Assembly (NCBI RefSeq): GCF_002221525.1
Contig: NZ_CP011028.1
Coordinates: forward strand, 1,127,001-1,191,000
Length of the DNA: 64,000 nt
Source of the DNA: Pseudoalteromonas espejiana DSM 9414
Lineage (GTDB): Bacteria > Pseudomonadota > Gammaproteobacteria > Enterobacterales > Alteromonadaceae
Direction of reading: 5' to 3'
Shown piece by piece: positions 24,780 through 33,162 of this stretch. Position 1 is the first letter of the stretch; the number at the start of each line of letters is the position of its first letter. Both the position numbers and the translations under genes were made by a program. A model generated the notes under the pieces. That model did not search any database. It was not told the origin of the DNA and saw only the letters and a list, made by a program, of their open reading frames with translations.

Positions 24780-25925
24780 TTAAAATACTAAGTCTACGCC
24801 AACGGCTACTACATCAGTTTCAGTGTCTGTGATGTCATCATCTAAGCGACTAAAATCAATTTTAAATGCAGCTGAAGGGTGAAAGTCGTAACGTGCACCA
24901 ATTGTGTATACATTACTCTTAGCTTTTGAGCCTTCTAATGCTGAGTTAATCCCTTCGTTAAGTGGCGGCACTGCAGTTAGTGAATCGTAGCGGTTGCTAT
25001 CATGCTTATCATCGTTGTTTTCATATGTAACATGAACAAGCCACTCATCCATGCGATAACCTAAGGAGGTGTAGTATTGAGTCTGCTCAGCTAGAGCGCT
25101 ATCGTCAACCTCAAACTGTGTGTACTCGGCGTCAAATAAAATATTGTTATAGTCAATAGAGAAACCCATGGCGAAAAAAGCACCGTCGTCCTCATTCACT
25201 GCTATGCTGTCAGCTTGTTCAGTGAAACCTGAATTACGTAACGTAGCCTCTAAACCATTAAGAGCGATACCCGCATCAGTATCATTTTCAATCGCAATTG
25301 TTGTTTCAGCTACAAAGTAGGCTACACGTGCACTAAACCAATCATAGCTAAGTGACCAGTTAAGGCCTGCTATGTCATTTAGTTCTGTATCACCGTTCAC
25401 CGATACAACCGCTATGTTGTCATCAAAACTACCATATATAACCTGAAGGCTAGAGTCCCAATCACCAATTTGTGAGCTATATAATAGACTCAAGCCTTCA
25501 TACGTTGAAAATGGTAAGTTATATACCGATTGAGGTGGACGTACCCAACGGTAGGTATAGCCAACATCTAAAAAGTCAGAATATTTGTAAAACGGGGCGC
25601 GCATCTTACCTGCGCTTAGTTGTAATTCGTCACTAAATTCATAAGTTAAGTAAGCCCATTCAAAGTCGGCATCAAAGTCATTTTCACCACGGGCAACAAT
25701 CTGTGCCGTTGCGCTTAATTTTTCCTGAAGGTCCGCAGACAGCTGTACAGCAAATACACTTTCATTTTTAAACGAGATATCATCGTCATACCCGTATAGC
25801 GTTTGATCGCTGTCTAGACTTTTACCACCCACTATAGATGCAAAACCATTAATACGAACCTCAGCACTTGCATAACTTGTTGCAAGTGCAGCACATATTG
25901 CTACTGCTACAGATAGCTTTTTCAT
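24780..25925 (-). CDS. Outer membrane porin-like beta-barrel protein
   Basis: A 381-residue outer-membrane protein with a signal peptide ending SYASA-E, then RINGFASIVGGK, which is a porin first strand. There are many alternating amphipathic strands with Asp-rich loops, and a C-terminal Phe (VGVDLVF) for BAM recognition. About sixteen strands are plausible. Its pairing with a PstS-like protein suggests a role in phosphate or related anion uptake, but this is inference. A TATAAT lies at about 25967-25972 on the minus strand, without a clear -35. Confidence 0.75.
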   Translation of the reverse strand: MKKLSVAVAICAALATSYASAEVRINGFASIVGGKSLDSDQTLYGYDDDISFKNESVFAVQLSADLQEKLSATAQIVARGENDFDADFEWAYLTYEFSDELQLSAGKMRAPFYKYSDFLDVGYTYRWVRPPQSVYNLPFSTYEGLSLLYSSQIGDWDSSLQVIYGSFDDNIAVVSVNGDTELNDIAGLNWSLSYDWFSARVAYFVAETTIAIENDTDAGIALNGLEATLRNSGFTEQADSIAVNEDDGAFFAMGFSIDYNNILFDAEYTQFEVDDSALAEQTQYYTSLGYRMDEWLVHVTYENNDDKHDSNRYDSLTAVPPLNEGINSALEGSKAKSNVYTIGARYDFHPSAAFKIDFSRLDDDITDTETDVVAVGVDLVF

Positions 25926-26436
25926 ATGTATTTCCTATTTGTTATTTAGATGTTGATTTCATGAGGATTATAGAAGCCAAAATGGTTTTTATCTAATAAA
26001 TTTAGCAAGTTAGTTAAAATAAACTTGTTTAGCTAGTTTGTTTTACAGTTTACATTTGTTAAAAATTCCAATAATTCAATGGAACCAGCTGATTTCATTA
26101 GAAGTATTTTATTTTCTAATATTTAAGTGACTGTTTATATGCAGTTTAGGAAGTATCTATATTTATTAAGATCAATGTTTATATTTCACACCATCCTTGT
26201 TTAGTTAGTTTATACACAATAAACACTGCTAATTAAGCTCTCGCGAGCAGCACACAATAATGAGCACGTTATATTCTGCTATCCAACAATATAAAAAAGT
26301 TTATATTATGATTAACTAATATGTAATTTATTTAGTTATATCAGATGTTAAGTAATCAAATAACAACTTTCTAAACCTGAATTTTAGCTTAACATTACCA
26401 TTGTATTAGCAAGGTAGTTCAAAGGAAGTGACAGTG
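25926..26436. other. AT-rich divergent promoter region between porin and pilus operons
   Basis: About 510 bases without a gene. It holds a minus-strand TATAAT at 25967-25972 for the porin and two direct copies of CTTGTTTAGYTAGTTT (26024-26039 and 26196-26211, one mismatch), which may be regulator-binding sites. There is also a GCTCTCGCGAGC palindrome near 26237. Otherwise I see nothing. Confidence 0.4.
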
Positions 26437-26907
26437 ATGAAGAGGCTAGCATGGTTAGTATTATGTTGCTTTGCATCCAATGCATATAGTAACGATGAAG
26501 TAAGTATTACATTGGTTGGTTATATCTCTCCAGTGTGCGAATTTACCTCACAAAATAGTAATCTAGAGTTCTCTTCTAATGGTATTGCTAATACAGCGCT
26601 GGAGATTAACTGTAATTCGCCAATGCGAATATCAATGCAATCTCTTAATGGCGGTTTAAGCCATGAGAAAAGTAATAAGATAAGTCCATACAATATTAAC
26701 TGGTCATTGGAAGGTGCCAATAAAAGTGTGTCTGTATCGGCACAGGCAATCAAATCGACATATAGCTTTAATATTGATGAAATCTTATTTGATAGCATTG
26801 CTGAGATTCAGTTAACTCTAGATGAGCCCTTGATATATGCAGGTAGATACCAGGATGTTATCCGCATAGAAATGACACCATCAGTAGTATCGGGTGGCGT
26901 GCTTTAA
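26437..26907 (+). CDS. Pilin-like subunit, spore-coat-U/chaperone-usher type
   Basis: A 156-residue exported protein with signal peptide MKRLAWLVLCCFASNAYS. The mature part has an Ig-like pilin pattern: GYISPVCEF (first Cys), ALEINCNS (second Cys), and a C-terminal strand IYAGRYQDVIRIEM, close to the YAGTYsDtvtv ending of spore-coat-U-type pilins. It is the first gene of the pilus operon, so it may be a minor or base subunit. A GTG one codon before (26434) and a GTG at 26428 are alternative starts; AAAGGAAG precedes them. Confidence 0.7.
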   Translation: MKRLAWLVLCCFASNAYSNDEVSITLVGYISPVCEFTSQNSNLEFSSNGIANTALEINCNSPMRISMQSLNGGLSHEKSNKISPYNINWSLEGANKSVSVSAQAIKSTYSFNIDEILFDSIAEIQLTLDEPLIYAGRYQDVIRIEMTPSVVSGGVL

Positions 26908-26962
26908 ACGCACATTTATTAAACATAACAAACTATATGTCACATGGATAAGGAATATAACA

Positions 26963-27439
26963 ATGAATAAACTAATCGTAATTTCAGCAATCGCAGCACT
27001 ATCATCAGGTTCAGCACTAGCAGAAAATTTAAATGTAGGTGGTGCAGTAGAGTCTGTATGTGAAGTAAGTAACATTGCAGCTACACACTATTTTCCAGCT
27101 CTAGCTCTGGGAAATACAAAAACAGTTAATTTTGATTTGAAGTGTAATGACGTTGATGGTGCAACACTTACTTTAACGACCTCTGAGGGGCACCTCCAAA
27201 ACGCTGATCACGAAGACAGAGGAGTGGGATACACTGCACATTTAACAGCAGGTCCTTATGACTTTACTCTGTCGGCTGAAAATGGACAGAACGATCAAAG
27301 TGCATTTCAAAGCAACGGTGGTAGTAATACATTAGCAACTACTGGTGTAACAGGGATGATTGACTTAGAAGTTACTCAGACGCCTGTATATGCAGGGACT
27401 TATGCTGATACTCTAATGCTAACTGTTACTGCAAACTAA
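26963..27439 (+). CDS. Probable major pilin subunit
   Basis: A 158-residue exported protein, signal peptide MNKLIVISAIAALSSGSALA. Mature protein: NVGGAVESVCEVS (Cys), FDLKCNDVDG (Cys), and the C-terminal strand TPVYAGTYADTLMLTVTAN, which is characteristic of pilins of the spore-coat-U/archaic chaperone-usher group. Gly/Asn/Thr-rich. AAGGAA precedes the ATG. A hairpin directly after it would keep its mRNA level above the downstream assembly genes, fitting the main structural subunit. Confidence 0.75.
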   Translation: MNKLIVISAIAALSSGSALAENLNVGGAVESVCEVSNIAATHYFPALALGNTKTVNFDLKCNDVDGATLTLTTSEGHLQNADHEDRGVGYTAHLTAGPYDFTLSAENGQNDQSAFQSNGGSNTLATTGVTGMIDLEVTQTPVYAGTYADTLMLTVTAN

Positions 27440-27450
27440 AGTTAAATTAG

Positions 27451-27480
27451 AAAGGCAGTGGTTTAGCACTGCCTTTATTT
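27451..27480 (+). terminator. Weak terminator/attenuator after the major pilin
   Basis: AAAGGCAGTG and CACTGCCTTT pair around GTTTAG, followed by a short, interrupted T run. It lies between the pilin stop and the chaperone ribosome-binding site, so it is probably partial. Confidence 0.7.
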
Positions 27481-27493
27481 AGGAGGGATTTCT

Positions 27494-28192
27494 ATGCGCG
27501 CTTTATTTGTCTTAATATTTTGTCTGTTTTCTTTTTCTGTTAGTGCATTTCAAGTGAGGCCTATGGTGGCCGATCTCAGCTCCCAGGGAAGCCAGTCACA
27601 ACAAACTCTTCGAATTATAAACCCATCTAAAAACCCATTAACTATTGATGTTTCAGCTTTTAATATCAGTATCAGTGATAGTGGGGTTGAGTCTCTAGAA
27701 GCAAATGAAGAAGATTTCTTAATTATTCCTATGACAACAATTATTCCACCTGGAAGTAGTCAATCGGTTATCGTTCGATATATTGGGGAGCCTATTATTA
27801 ACCACTCTAAGTCTTATAGGATTACTGTAGAGCAAGTATCAGTGGATTTAAACGATAATGCCCAGTCTGGGGTTGGTATGTCACTTAGTTTTAGGACTTT
27901 ATTTAACGTTGTACCTGATAATGCTGAAGCTAAACTAATTATTAAAGAAAAAAAACAATTAGCTGAAAATCAATGGGGTGTGTCGTTAGAAAACCTAGGT
28001 AATAAATATGTCCGTCTTTCTAAAGGTCAGTGGAATATAAAGTCTAAGGGAAAGGTATTAACTTTAGAAGGCATGGATTTGAGTAGAGCTCTTTCAGGTA
28101 AAATTTTACTTCCTAATTCTAAAGGCAATATCGCAATTTCAATACCTAAAGAATTTCAAGCTGCTGATAGCGAGTTAGAGGTTGTATTCTAA
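27494..28192 (+). CDS. Periplasmic pilus chaperone, PapD-like (first of two)
   Basis: A 232-residue exported chaperone (signal to FSVSA-F). The two Ig-like domains are recognised from FQVRPMVADLSSQGSQSQQTLRIIN, the F1-G1 donor region (FLIIPMTTIIPPGSSQSVIVRY, where alternating hydrophobics cap pilin grooves) and a C-terminal domain from about residue 130. It folds pilin subunits by donor-strand complementation and delivers them to the usher. AGGAGG precedes the ATG. Its stop overlaps the next start (TAATG). Confidence 0.85.
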   Translation: MRALFVLIFCLFSFSVSAFQVRPMVADLSSQGSQSQQTLRIINPSKNPLTIDVSAFNISISDSGVESLEANEEDFLIIPMTTIIPPGSSQSVIVRYIGEPIINHSKSYRITVEQVSVDLNDNAQSGVGMSLSFRTLFNVVPDNAEAKLIIKEKKQLAENQWGVSLENLGNKYVRLSKGQWNIKSKGKVLTLEGMDLSRALSGKILLPNSKGNIAISIPKEFQAADSELEVVF

Positions 28193-28920
28193 TGTTTTGT
28201 ATTCGGAGGCTATCTTGGTGCTTAGTAATAATAATTAGTAATATTATTATAACGGTAGATGCCCTTGAAGTAACACCTATGGTAATCACATTCTCGCCTG
28301 AGAAGCCTTCAAAAACACCTTCCAGTCTAATTTACAATCAATTATCTAGAGAAATTGCTTTTGATATTGAAATATATGAAATTGATTTTTCTACACCTAG
28401 GCCATCCCTAAAAAGGCTGGAAAATTCTCCATTATGGGTATTTCCTCCTTCGTTATTCTTACAAGAAGGGCAAGGCCAACGAATCCAGTTCAGATGGATT
28501 GCAGAGAATCTCCCGCAGCAGGATAAAAGCTATCAAGTCAGTTTAATTGAGCAACCTTTGGCTTCTAATGTAGGAAGTGGTACCTCGCAGCTTAAAATAT
28601 TAATGAATGTGAATTTAGTCGTTCACGTAGACATGGATACATACATACCAAAGTTAAAAATACTGACTTCTAAAATAGAAAGCGGGGAGCTTATAGCCCA
28701 AGTTAAAAATGAAGGTGAAGGGGCTGCTCGTCTGAGTGATTATAAAATTAACGTCACTACTAATAAATCAGTTGAGACTACGTTTCAAAAAAATGCACTG
28801 CTGGAGAACGGGTATGATGTTTTTTTTGCGCCATATGCTACGCAAACTATAAAGTTTAAGCTCCCTGAAAACATTGAACGCGGTAAGGTAGAGCACTTAA
28901 GTTTAGAACTTCTGCAATGA
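28192..28920 (+). CDS. Periplasmic pilus chaperone, PapD-like (second)
   Basis: A 242-residue exported chaperone, distant from the first. After a signal peptide, the mature part starts LEVTPMVITFSPEKPSKTPS; the donor region is WVFPPSLFLQEGQGQRIQFRW and the second domain starts near residue 140. Two chaperones in one operon suggest that one serves the structural pilin and the other the two-domain adhesin, though sequence alone does not say which. It overlaps the usher start by four bases (ATGA). Confidence 0.8.
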   Translation: MFCIRRLSWCLVIIISNIIITVDALEVTPMVITFSPEKPSKTPSSLIYNQLSREIAFDIEIYEIDFSTPRPSLKRLENSPLWVFPPSLFLQEGQGQRIQFRWIAENLPQQDKSYQVSLIEQPLASNVGSGTSQLKILMNVNLVVHVDMDTYIPKLKILTSKIESGELIAQVKNEGEGAARLSDYKINVTTNKSVETTFQKNALLENGYDVFFAPYATQTIKFKLPENIERGKVEHLSLELLQ

Positions 28921-31328
28921 AAGCTACAACCATGCTTCTCTTTGTTATGTTTTTATCTCCACTTCCTGCTTTGGCAAAGATAAACCCATCTAATAGAACA
29001 ATTGAGCTAACTGTGTCTGCTCAATTAAATAAAAGTTCAATAGGGCATGTATCACTTAGTGTTAATAAAGATGATGCACTTTTTTTAAAATGGAGTGAGT
29101 TAGAGCCTTATTTTCGCGAGATTTTACTTGAAGATAAAGAGGATGAATTATTTCAGGTTATAAATAATGACTCTTTATCGATAGATTCACTACGGGGGCT
29201 AGGTTTTAGTGTTGTATTTGATATGAGTGACTTTAGTTTAGAAATTGTCATTCCTGTAGAATTGACTCGTCCGCAGAATTTAAGCGTTCAAAAGCAAAGA
29301 AAAAGGTTAAAAGCTATTGAACCAGCTAATGTTAGTGGGTTTATTAACGCATATGCAAGCTACGTTCATCAAAATGATAAGGAGCAGCAGCAAGTTCAAG
29401 ATCAATACGCATTGCGCTCCGAAATCGTCGCTAGTTGGCAAGGGTGGGTAATAGAAAATGAATTTGAATACAATAAAATATCTCAGCCTGCTTCATCGAA
29501 TTTGAAGCGAAGAGGTACAAGGCTAATTAATGATTTACCTAGCTTAGGCATGCGCCTTTCCCTCGGTGATAGCTTTAGTTCAGGTGGTTATTTTCAAAGC
29601 TCTACCCGTTTATTAGGCTTTTCAATAGCACATGATTTCTCACTGTTATCAGATAGGCCTATAAGACCCACTGCGTCACGTAGCTTTACTCTTCAAAGTC
29701 CTTCTAGTGTAGAGGTTTATGTTGATGGCCGTATTATTCAACGCCTTAACTTAGTGGCAGGTATCTACTCCCTTGATGACATCCCCTTAAGAGAAGGCAG
29801 CAACAATATTTCTCTCAAAATTACAGATATAGTTGGAGTTGTACGTTATGTGAATTTCGATGTTGCAACAGGCTTAGATCTATTTGCACAAGGTCAGCTT
29901 GAATATGAAATTCATTTAGGCGTGCCTGCTAAAGCTGGGGATAGGCTCAAGTACGAGCTAGATGAGCCCTTCCTTAGTGCCTACATGGATTATGGAATGA
30001 CACCTAGTTGGACTGTCGGGTTGACGGTACAAGGAGACAAATATGCTCAGCAGATTGGCATTAAACAAGTTTATGCCGCCAAGGTGGGTCAACTGGCTTT
30101 TGAGGGAGTATTTAGTTCCGCTGTAGAGAAAGGGTACGCGTATCGCACCGTTTACAGTAGCTACAGCATGGGCAATTTAGGAAGTGAGCTCACACTGGGT
30201 TATGAATATAGTTCAAAAGACTTTTCAGCGTTAGGTTTTAGAAGACAAGAAACGTTTAACAACCGTTATAGAGAGCATTATGCACAGGCGAGTTATAGTT
30301 ATTATCTTAACGATAGGACACTAGCATCTTTTTTTACAAATCTCTCACGTGATCATGGCAGTGTTCAATTTGATAAATCTTTAGGAGTTAATTTTTCGGG
30401 CGATTTGATAAACAGTCAATGGAGATATACTGCTGGTGCTCAGTGGGATGAGTTACAAGGTGAGAGGGAGTGGGGGGTAAGTTTATCACTTACCTATAAG
30501 TTTAATAACCACCATAGGGTTAAACTATCCCACCAGTCAAGGCGAGATAAAACGAGACTAGAATTTACTCAAGATAGTAATCAGCGGTTTGTCGGTGCTT
30601 TGAATTTTAGAGCTGGTTTAGAGAATAACGAGTTGAACAAAACTATTTTTGATTTAAATATGCAATATAATGCTAATCGTTTTGCTGCAAACCTTGAACA
30701 TGCAAGTTTTTATAAAGATTTAAAAGCTCGCTCTGCTTATCACCAAAGCCGCGTAAGCCTAGCATCTAGTGTAGCCTTTGCTGATGATGTATGGGCATTT
30801 GGAAAGCCTATATATGATAGTTTTGCTCTAGTTAATGCCCACAAAAGTTTAGATAACAAAGTGATTACCTTAGGGCGTGTTGAAAATGAATACAGAGCTG
30901 ATAATAGCGACTTCAAACCCATATTGCTTAACGATTTAAGCTCATATGACAATATCAATATTCCTATTGATATTGATAATTTAGCTCCTGGTTACGATAT
31001 GGGTTCTGGCATGCTTAGCTTTTACCCTAAATACAAAACCGGCCATAAGGCAGTCATTGGCACAGCAGCAAACATTTCTGTTATTGCGACTCTTCGCAGT
31101 AAAGATGAATCTCCCTTAGCCTTAATGGTTGGAAAGGCTATTTGCCTAAACAAATCAAATACTAAGGAGTATACCTTTTTCACTAATAAACGGGGGCGTT
31201 TTGCAATAACTGGACTTGCTCCTTGCCGTTATAGGGTAACTTTAAAAAATAAAGAAAAAACTACATTTTTAATAGAAGTTAGTGATGGAGAGCAACTACA
31301 AAGAAAAGGGGTTATTTATGTTCATTAA
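28917..31328 (+). CDS. Outer membrane usher protein
   Basis: An 803-residue outer-membrane usher. It has a signal peptide, an N-terminal chaperone-binding domain, and a 24-strand barrel with the plug segment (QSPSSVEVYVDGRIIQRLNL, then GIYSLDDIPLREGSNNISL at about 260-300). The C-terminal domain ends near ITGLAPCRYRVTL with a disulfide (AICLNKS and APCRYRV). It secretes and orders subunits from the two chaperones. Length is in the normal 780-880 range. It overlaps the adhesin start by 11 bases. Confidence 0.88.
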   Translation: MKATTMLLFVMFLSPLPALAKINPSNRTIELTVSAQLNKSSIGHVSLSVNKDDALFLKWSELEPYFREILLEDKEDELFQVINNDSLSIDSLRGLGFSVVFDMSDFSLEIVIPVELTRPQNLSVQKQRKRLKAIEPANVSGFINAYASYVHQNDKEQQQVQDQYALRSEIVASWQGWVIENEFEYNKISQPASSNLKRRGTRLINDLPSLGMRLSLGDSFSSGGYFQSSTRLLGFSIAHDFSLLSDRPIRPTASRSFTLQSPSSVEVYVDGRIIQRLNLVAGIYSLDDIPLREGSNNISLKITDIVGVVRYVNFDVATGLDLFAQGQLEYEIHLGVPAKAGDRLKYELDEPFLSAYMDYGMTPSWTVGLTVQGDKYAQQIGIKQVYAAKVGQLAFEGVFSSAVEKGYAYRTVYSSYSMGNLGSELTLGYEYSSKDFSALGFRRQETFNNRYREHYAQASYSYYLNDRTLASFFTNLSRDHGSVQFDKSLGVNFSGDLINSQWRYTAGAQWDELQGEREWGVSLSLTYKFNNHHRVKLSHQSRRDKTRLEFTQDSNQRFVGALNFRAGLENNELNKTIFDLNMQYNANRFAANLEHASFYKDLKARSAYHQSRVSLASSVAFADDVWAFGKPIYDSFALVNAHKSLDNKVITLGRVENEYRADNSDFKPILLNDLSSYDNINIPIDIDNLAPGYDMGSGMLSFYPKYKTGHKAVIGTAANISVIATLRSKDESPLALMVGKAICLNKSNTKEYTFFTNKRGRFAITGLAPCRYRVTLKNKEKTTFLIEVSDGEQLQRKGVIYVH

Positions 31329-32163
31329 AATTATCTATTTAACAATAAGTGTATTTTTCCTATCTGTAGCTAGTAGAGTGCATGCTCAGTGTGATGCGAG
31401 TATTGGTGAAATTGAATACTTGTTTGATAACCTGTCTATTTATAAAATAAAATCACAAGTGGATGCCGAGAAAACAATTCGAGTTGATACAATAAACACG
31501 ACTGATTGTACCTTGTATTTTAGTATCTCTTCCCAAAACCAAGGGTACCTTAAAAGTACCTCTCAATTAATTGACTATCAAATCCGTTTAGAGAATCAGT
31601 TGCTAAGCAGCACCATAAACCAGATTAAGATCAGTAATAACAAGGTGGATATCAGTTTGGTAATCCCTGCTGGGACCCCCGTAAAATCAGGGTATTATAC
31701 TGACAGGCTTCAGTTGAAACTTTATGATGTCAATAAGCATATTGTTGATGAAAAAGAAATAGAAATAGAAACAAACATAGAACCTCGCACAAGCTTATCT
31801 TTGTTAGGTTATAACACTTTCTCTAATACTGTCTATTTGGGGGAGTTGAAGCCTACTGAAAAGTACACTATGTTCCCAAGCTTACAAATAGTAACGAATA
31901 CTGATATTCAGCTAAATATAAGCTCAGAGAATAAAGGCCGTTTAATACATTCTATTTTCAGTACTAAATACGGGGTAAACTATACATTACAGTTAGGTGG
32001 GGAAGAAGTTAACTTAGCAAAAGCTTCAAGTTTAAACTTCTCCTACTCTGGTCAAACTGAGTTTTTCATACCGCTTAGTATCCAGTTGGAAGACTTTAAA
32101 GATCAAGCTGCTGGTGAGTATTCAGATGTCATTCGGTTTCAAATAAGTCCACTCAATTATTAA
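31318..32163 (+). CDS. Two-domain pilus subunit, probable tip adhesin
   Basis: A 281-residue exported protein (signal to RVHA-Q). Two tandem pilin-like domains are seen: the first ends with SGYYTDRLQLKLYD (about residue 140), the second with AAGEYSDVIRFQISPLNY at the C-terminus. Cys pair: CDASIGE and TDCTLYF in the first domain; none in the second. This arrangement matches tip adhesins of archaic pili such as CsuE. ATG at 31318 follows AAAAGGGG. Its 3' end overlaps the convergent regulator by 11 bases. Confidence 0.7.
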   Translation: MFIKIIYLTISVFFLSVASRVHAQCDASIGEIEYLFDNLSIYKIKSQVDAEKTIRVDTINTTDCTLYFSISSQNQGYLKSTSQLIDYQIRLENQLLSSTINQIKISNNKVDISLVIPAGTPVKSGYYTDRLQLKLYDVNKHIVDEKEIEIETNIEPRTSLSLLGYNTFSNTVYLGELKPTEKYTMFPSLQIVTNTDIQLNISSENKGRLIHSIFSTKYGVNYTLQLGGEEVNLAKASSLNFSYSGQTEFFIPLSIQLEDFKDQAAGEYSDVIRFQISPLNY

Positions 32164-32743
32164 CTTTACTTAGGTTTTTTTGGCACCACTGTAAGGCTTG
32201 TTGCTTATTCTTGACGGATATCTTTTGATAAATTTTGTGTAAGTGCACTCGAACAGTTGCTTCGCTAATAAATAAAGTATCTGCAATTGCAGTGGAATGA
32301 AGACCTGAAAAAAGCAAATTCAATACTTTTATTTCTTTGCAGGTTAAATTGCTAGATTGCAAAGTTGTCTGTTGTTCAGTGGCAAGCATTTGCCTCATCC
32401 AACTATCAGTGACATCACGTGGAAACCAAAGTTTACCTTCTTCAATGGCTTCTAAACCTTGTTGAAAAAGCACTTCATCGGTGCTTTCATAAAACAGTCC
32501 CTTTAAATTTGGCCATTCTTTTAACGCTAACACATCGCTATTTTTGGGTACGTCAAATATCACTAAGCTCTTATATCCTTTATTTTGCATAAATTGATTA
32601 ATAAGTTCATAAGTGGTTATCACATTAAGTGCTTGGTAGTTAACCATTAAAATATTGTAATTAGCTGCCACACAGAAAAGTGATGTATAGTCTGGACTAT
32701 TAAAGCATTTAATATCGCGTAGAGGAGTGTTTTTAATATCCAT
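32153..32743 (-). CDS. LuxR/CsgD-type transcriptional regulator
   Basis: A 196-residue regulator. The N-terminal ~130 residues resemble the degenerate receiver of CsgD/VpsT-like proteins: it lacks the standard phosphorylation Asp motif, which suggests control by c-di-GMP or by level. The C-terminal GerE helix-turn-helix is clear: LTCKEIKVLNLLFSGLHSTA and then IADTLFISEATVRVHLHKIYQKI. Encoded opposite the pilus operon with 11 bases of overlap, it is a likely controller of pilus or biofilm genes. ATG at 32743 is chosen; a TTG seven codons earlier is possible. Confidence 0.78.
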   Translation of the reverse strand: MDIKNTPLRDIKCFNSPDYTSLFCVAANYNILMVNYQALNVITTYELINQFMQNKGYKSLVIFDVPKNSDVLALKEWPNLKGLFYESTDEVLFQQGLEAIEEGKLWFPRDVTDSWMRQMLATEQQTTLQSSNLTCKEIKVLNLLFSGLHSTAIADTLFISEATVRVHLHKIYQKISVKNKQQALQWCQKNLSKVNN

Positions 32744-33041
32744 AATCTCTGTCCGTAGATGCAATTTTAATACTATATTGCTATTTTACGTTAATATCAA
32801 TCATGCTAGCCGCATGTGTTTTTTCTGTTTGTTTTTATTGATGTTATTTTGGTAACAATCTCACATAGCCTGTAAATCGTGGGTTTCAGTAAAGCGAAAG
32901 GATTATATTTGAGTTGAATTTGTATTAAGTAAGATCACCTTTTCTGTAAAAATTATTCAATAATCACCAAGAGTTATATTAAATATTTTCTTTTATGTTT
33001 ATTAAATGAAAAAATTTATACATTTCTTCACAAATATGTCA

Positions 33042-33087
33042 TATAATACCCCTCCAGAGGAAAGGTGCTTATCAAGCATCTTTTTTT
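33042..33087 (+). promoter_or_regulatory. -10 box and terminator-like leader hairpin before the TonB receptor
   Basis: TATAAT at 33042-33047, then a 10-bp stem (AAAGGTGCTT/AAGCATCTTT, loop ATC) with a run of T at 33061-33087. No gene lies upstream on this strand, so the hairpin is a leader attenuator or the end of a short RNA. The rest of 32765-33041 is AT-rich with no gene seen. Confidence 0.5.
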
Positions 33088-33162
33088 ATGCCCAAAACTT
33101 ATTGGCTTGATTAGCCATGTAAGCTGCATAACTAAATTTTACGGTATCCTTTGGAGAATATT

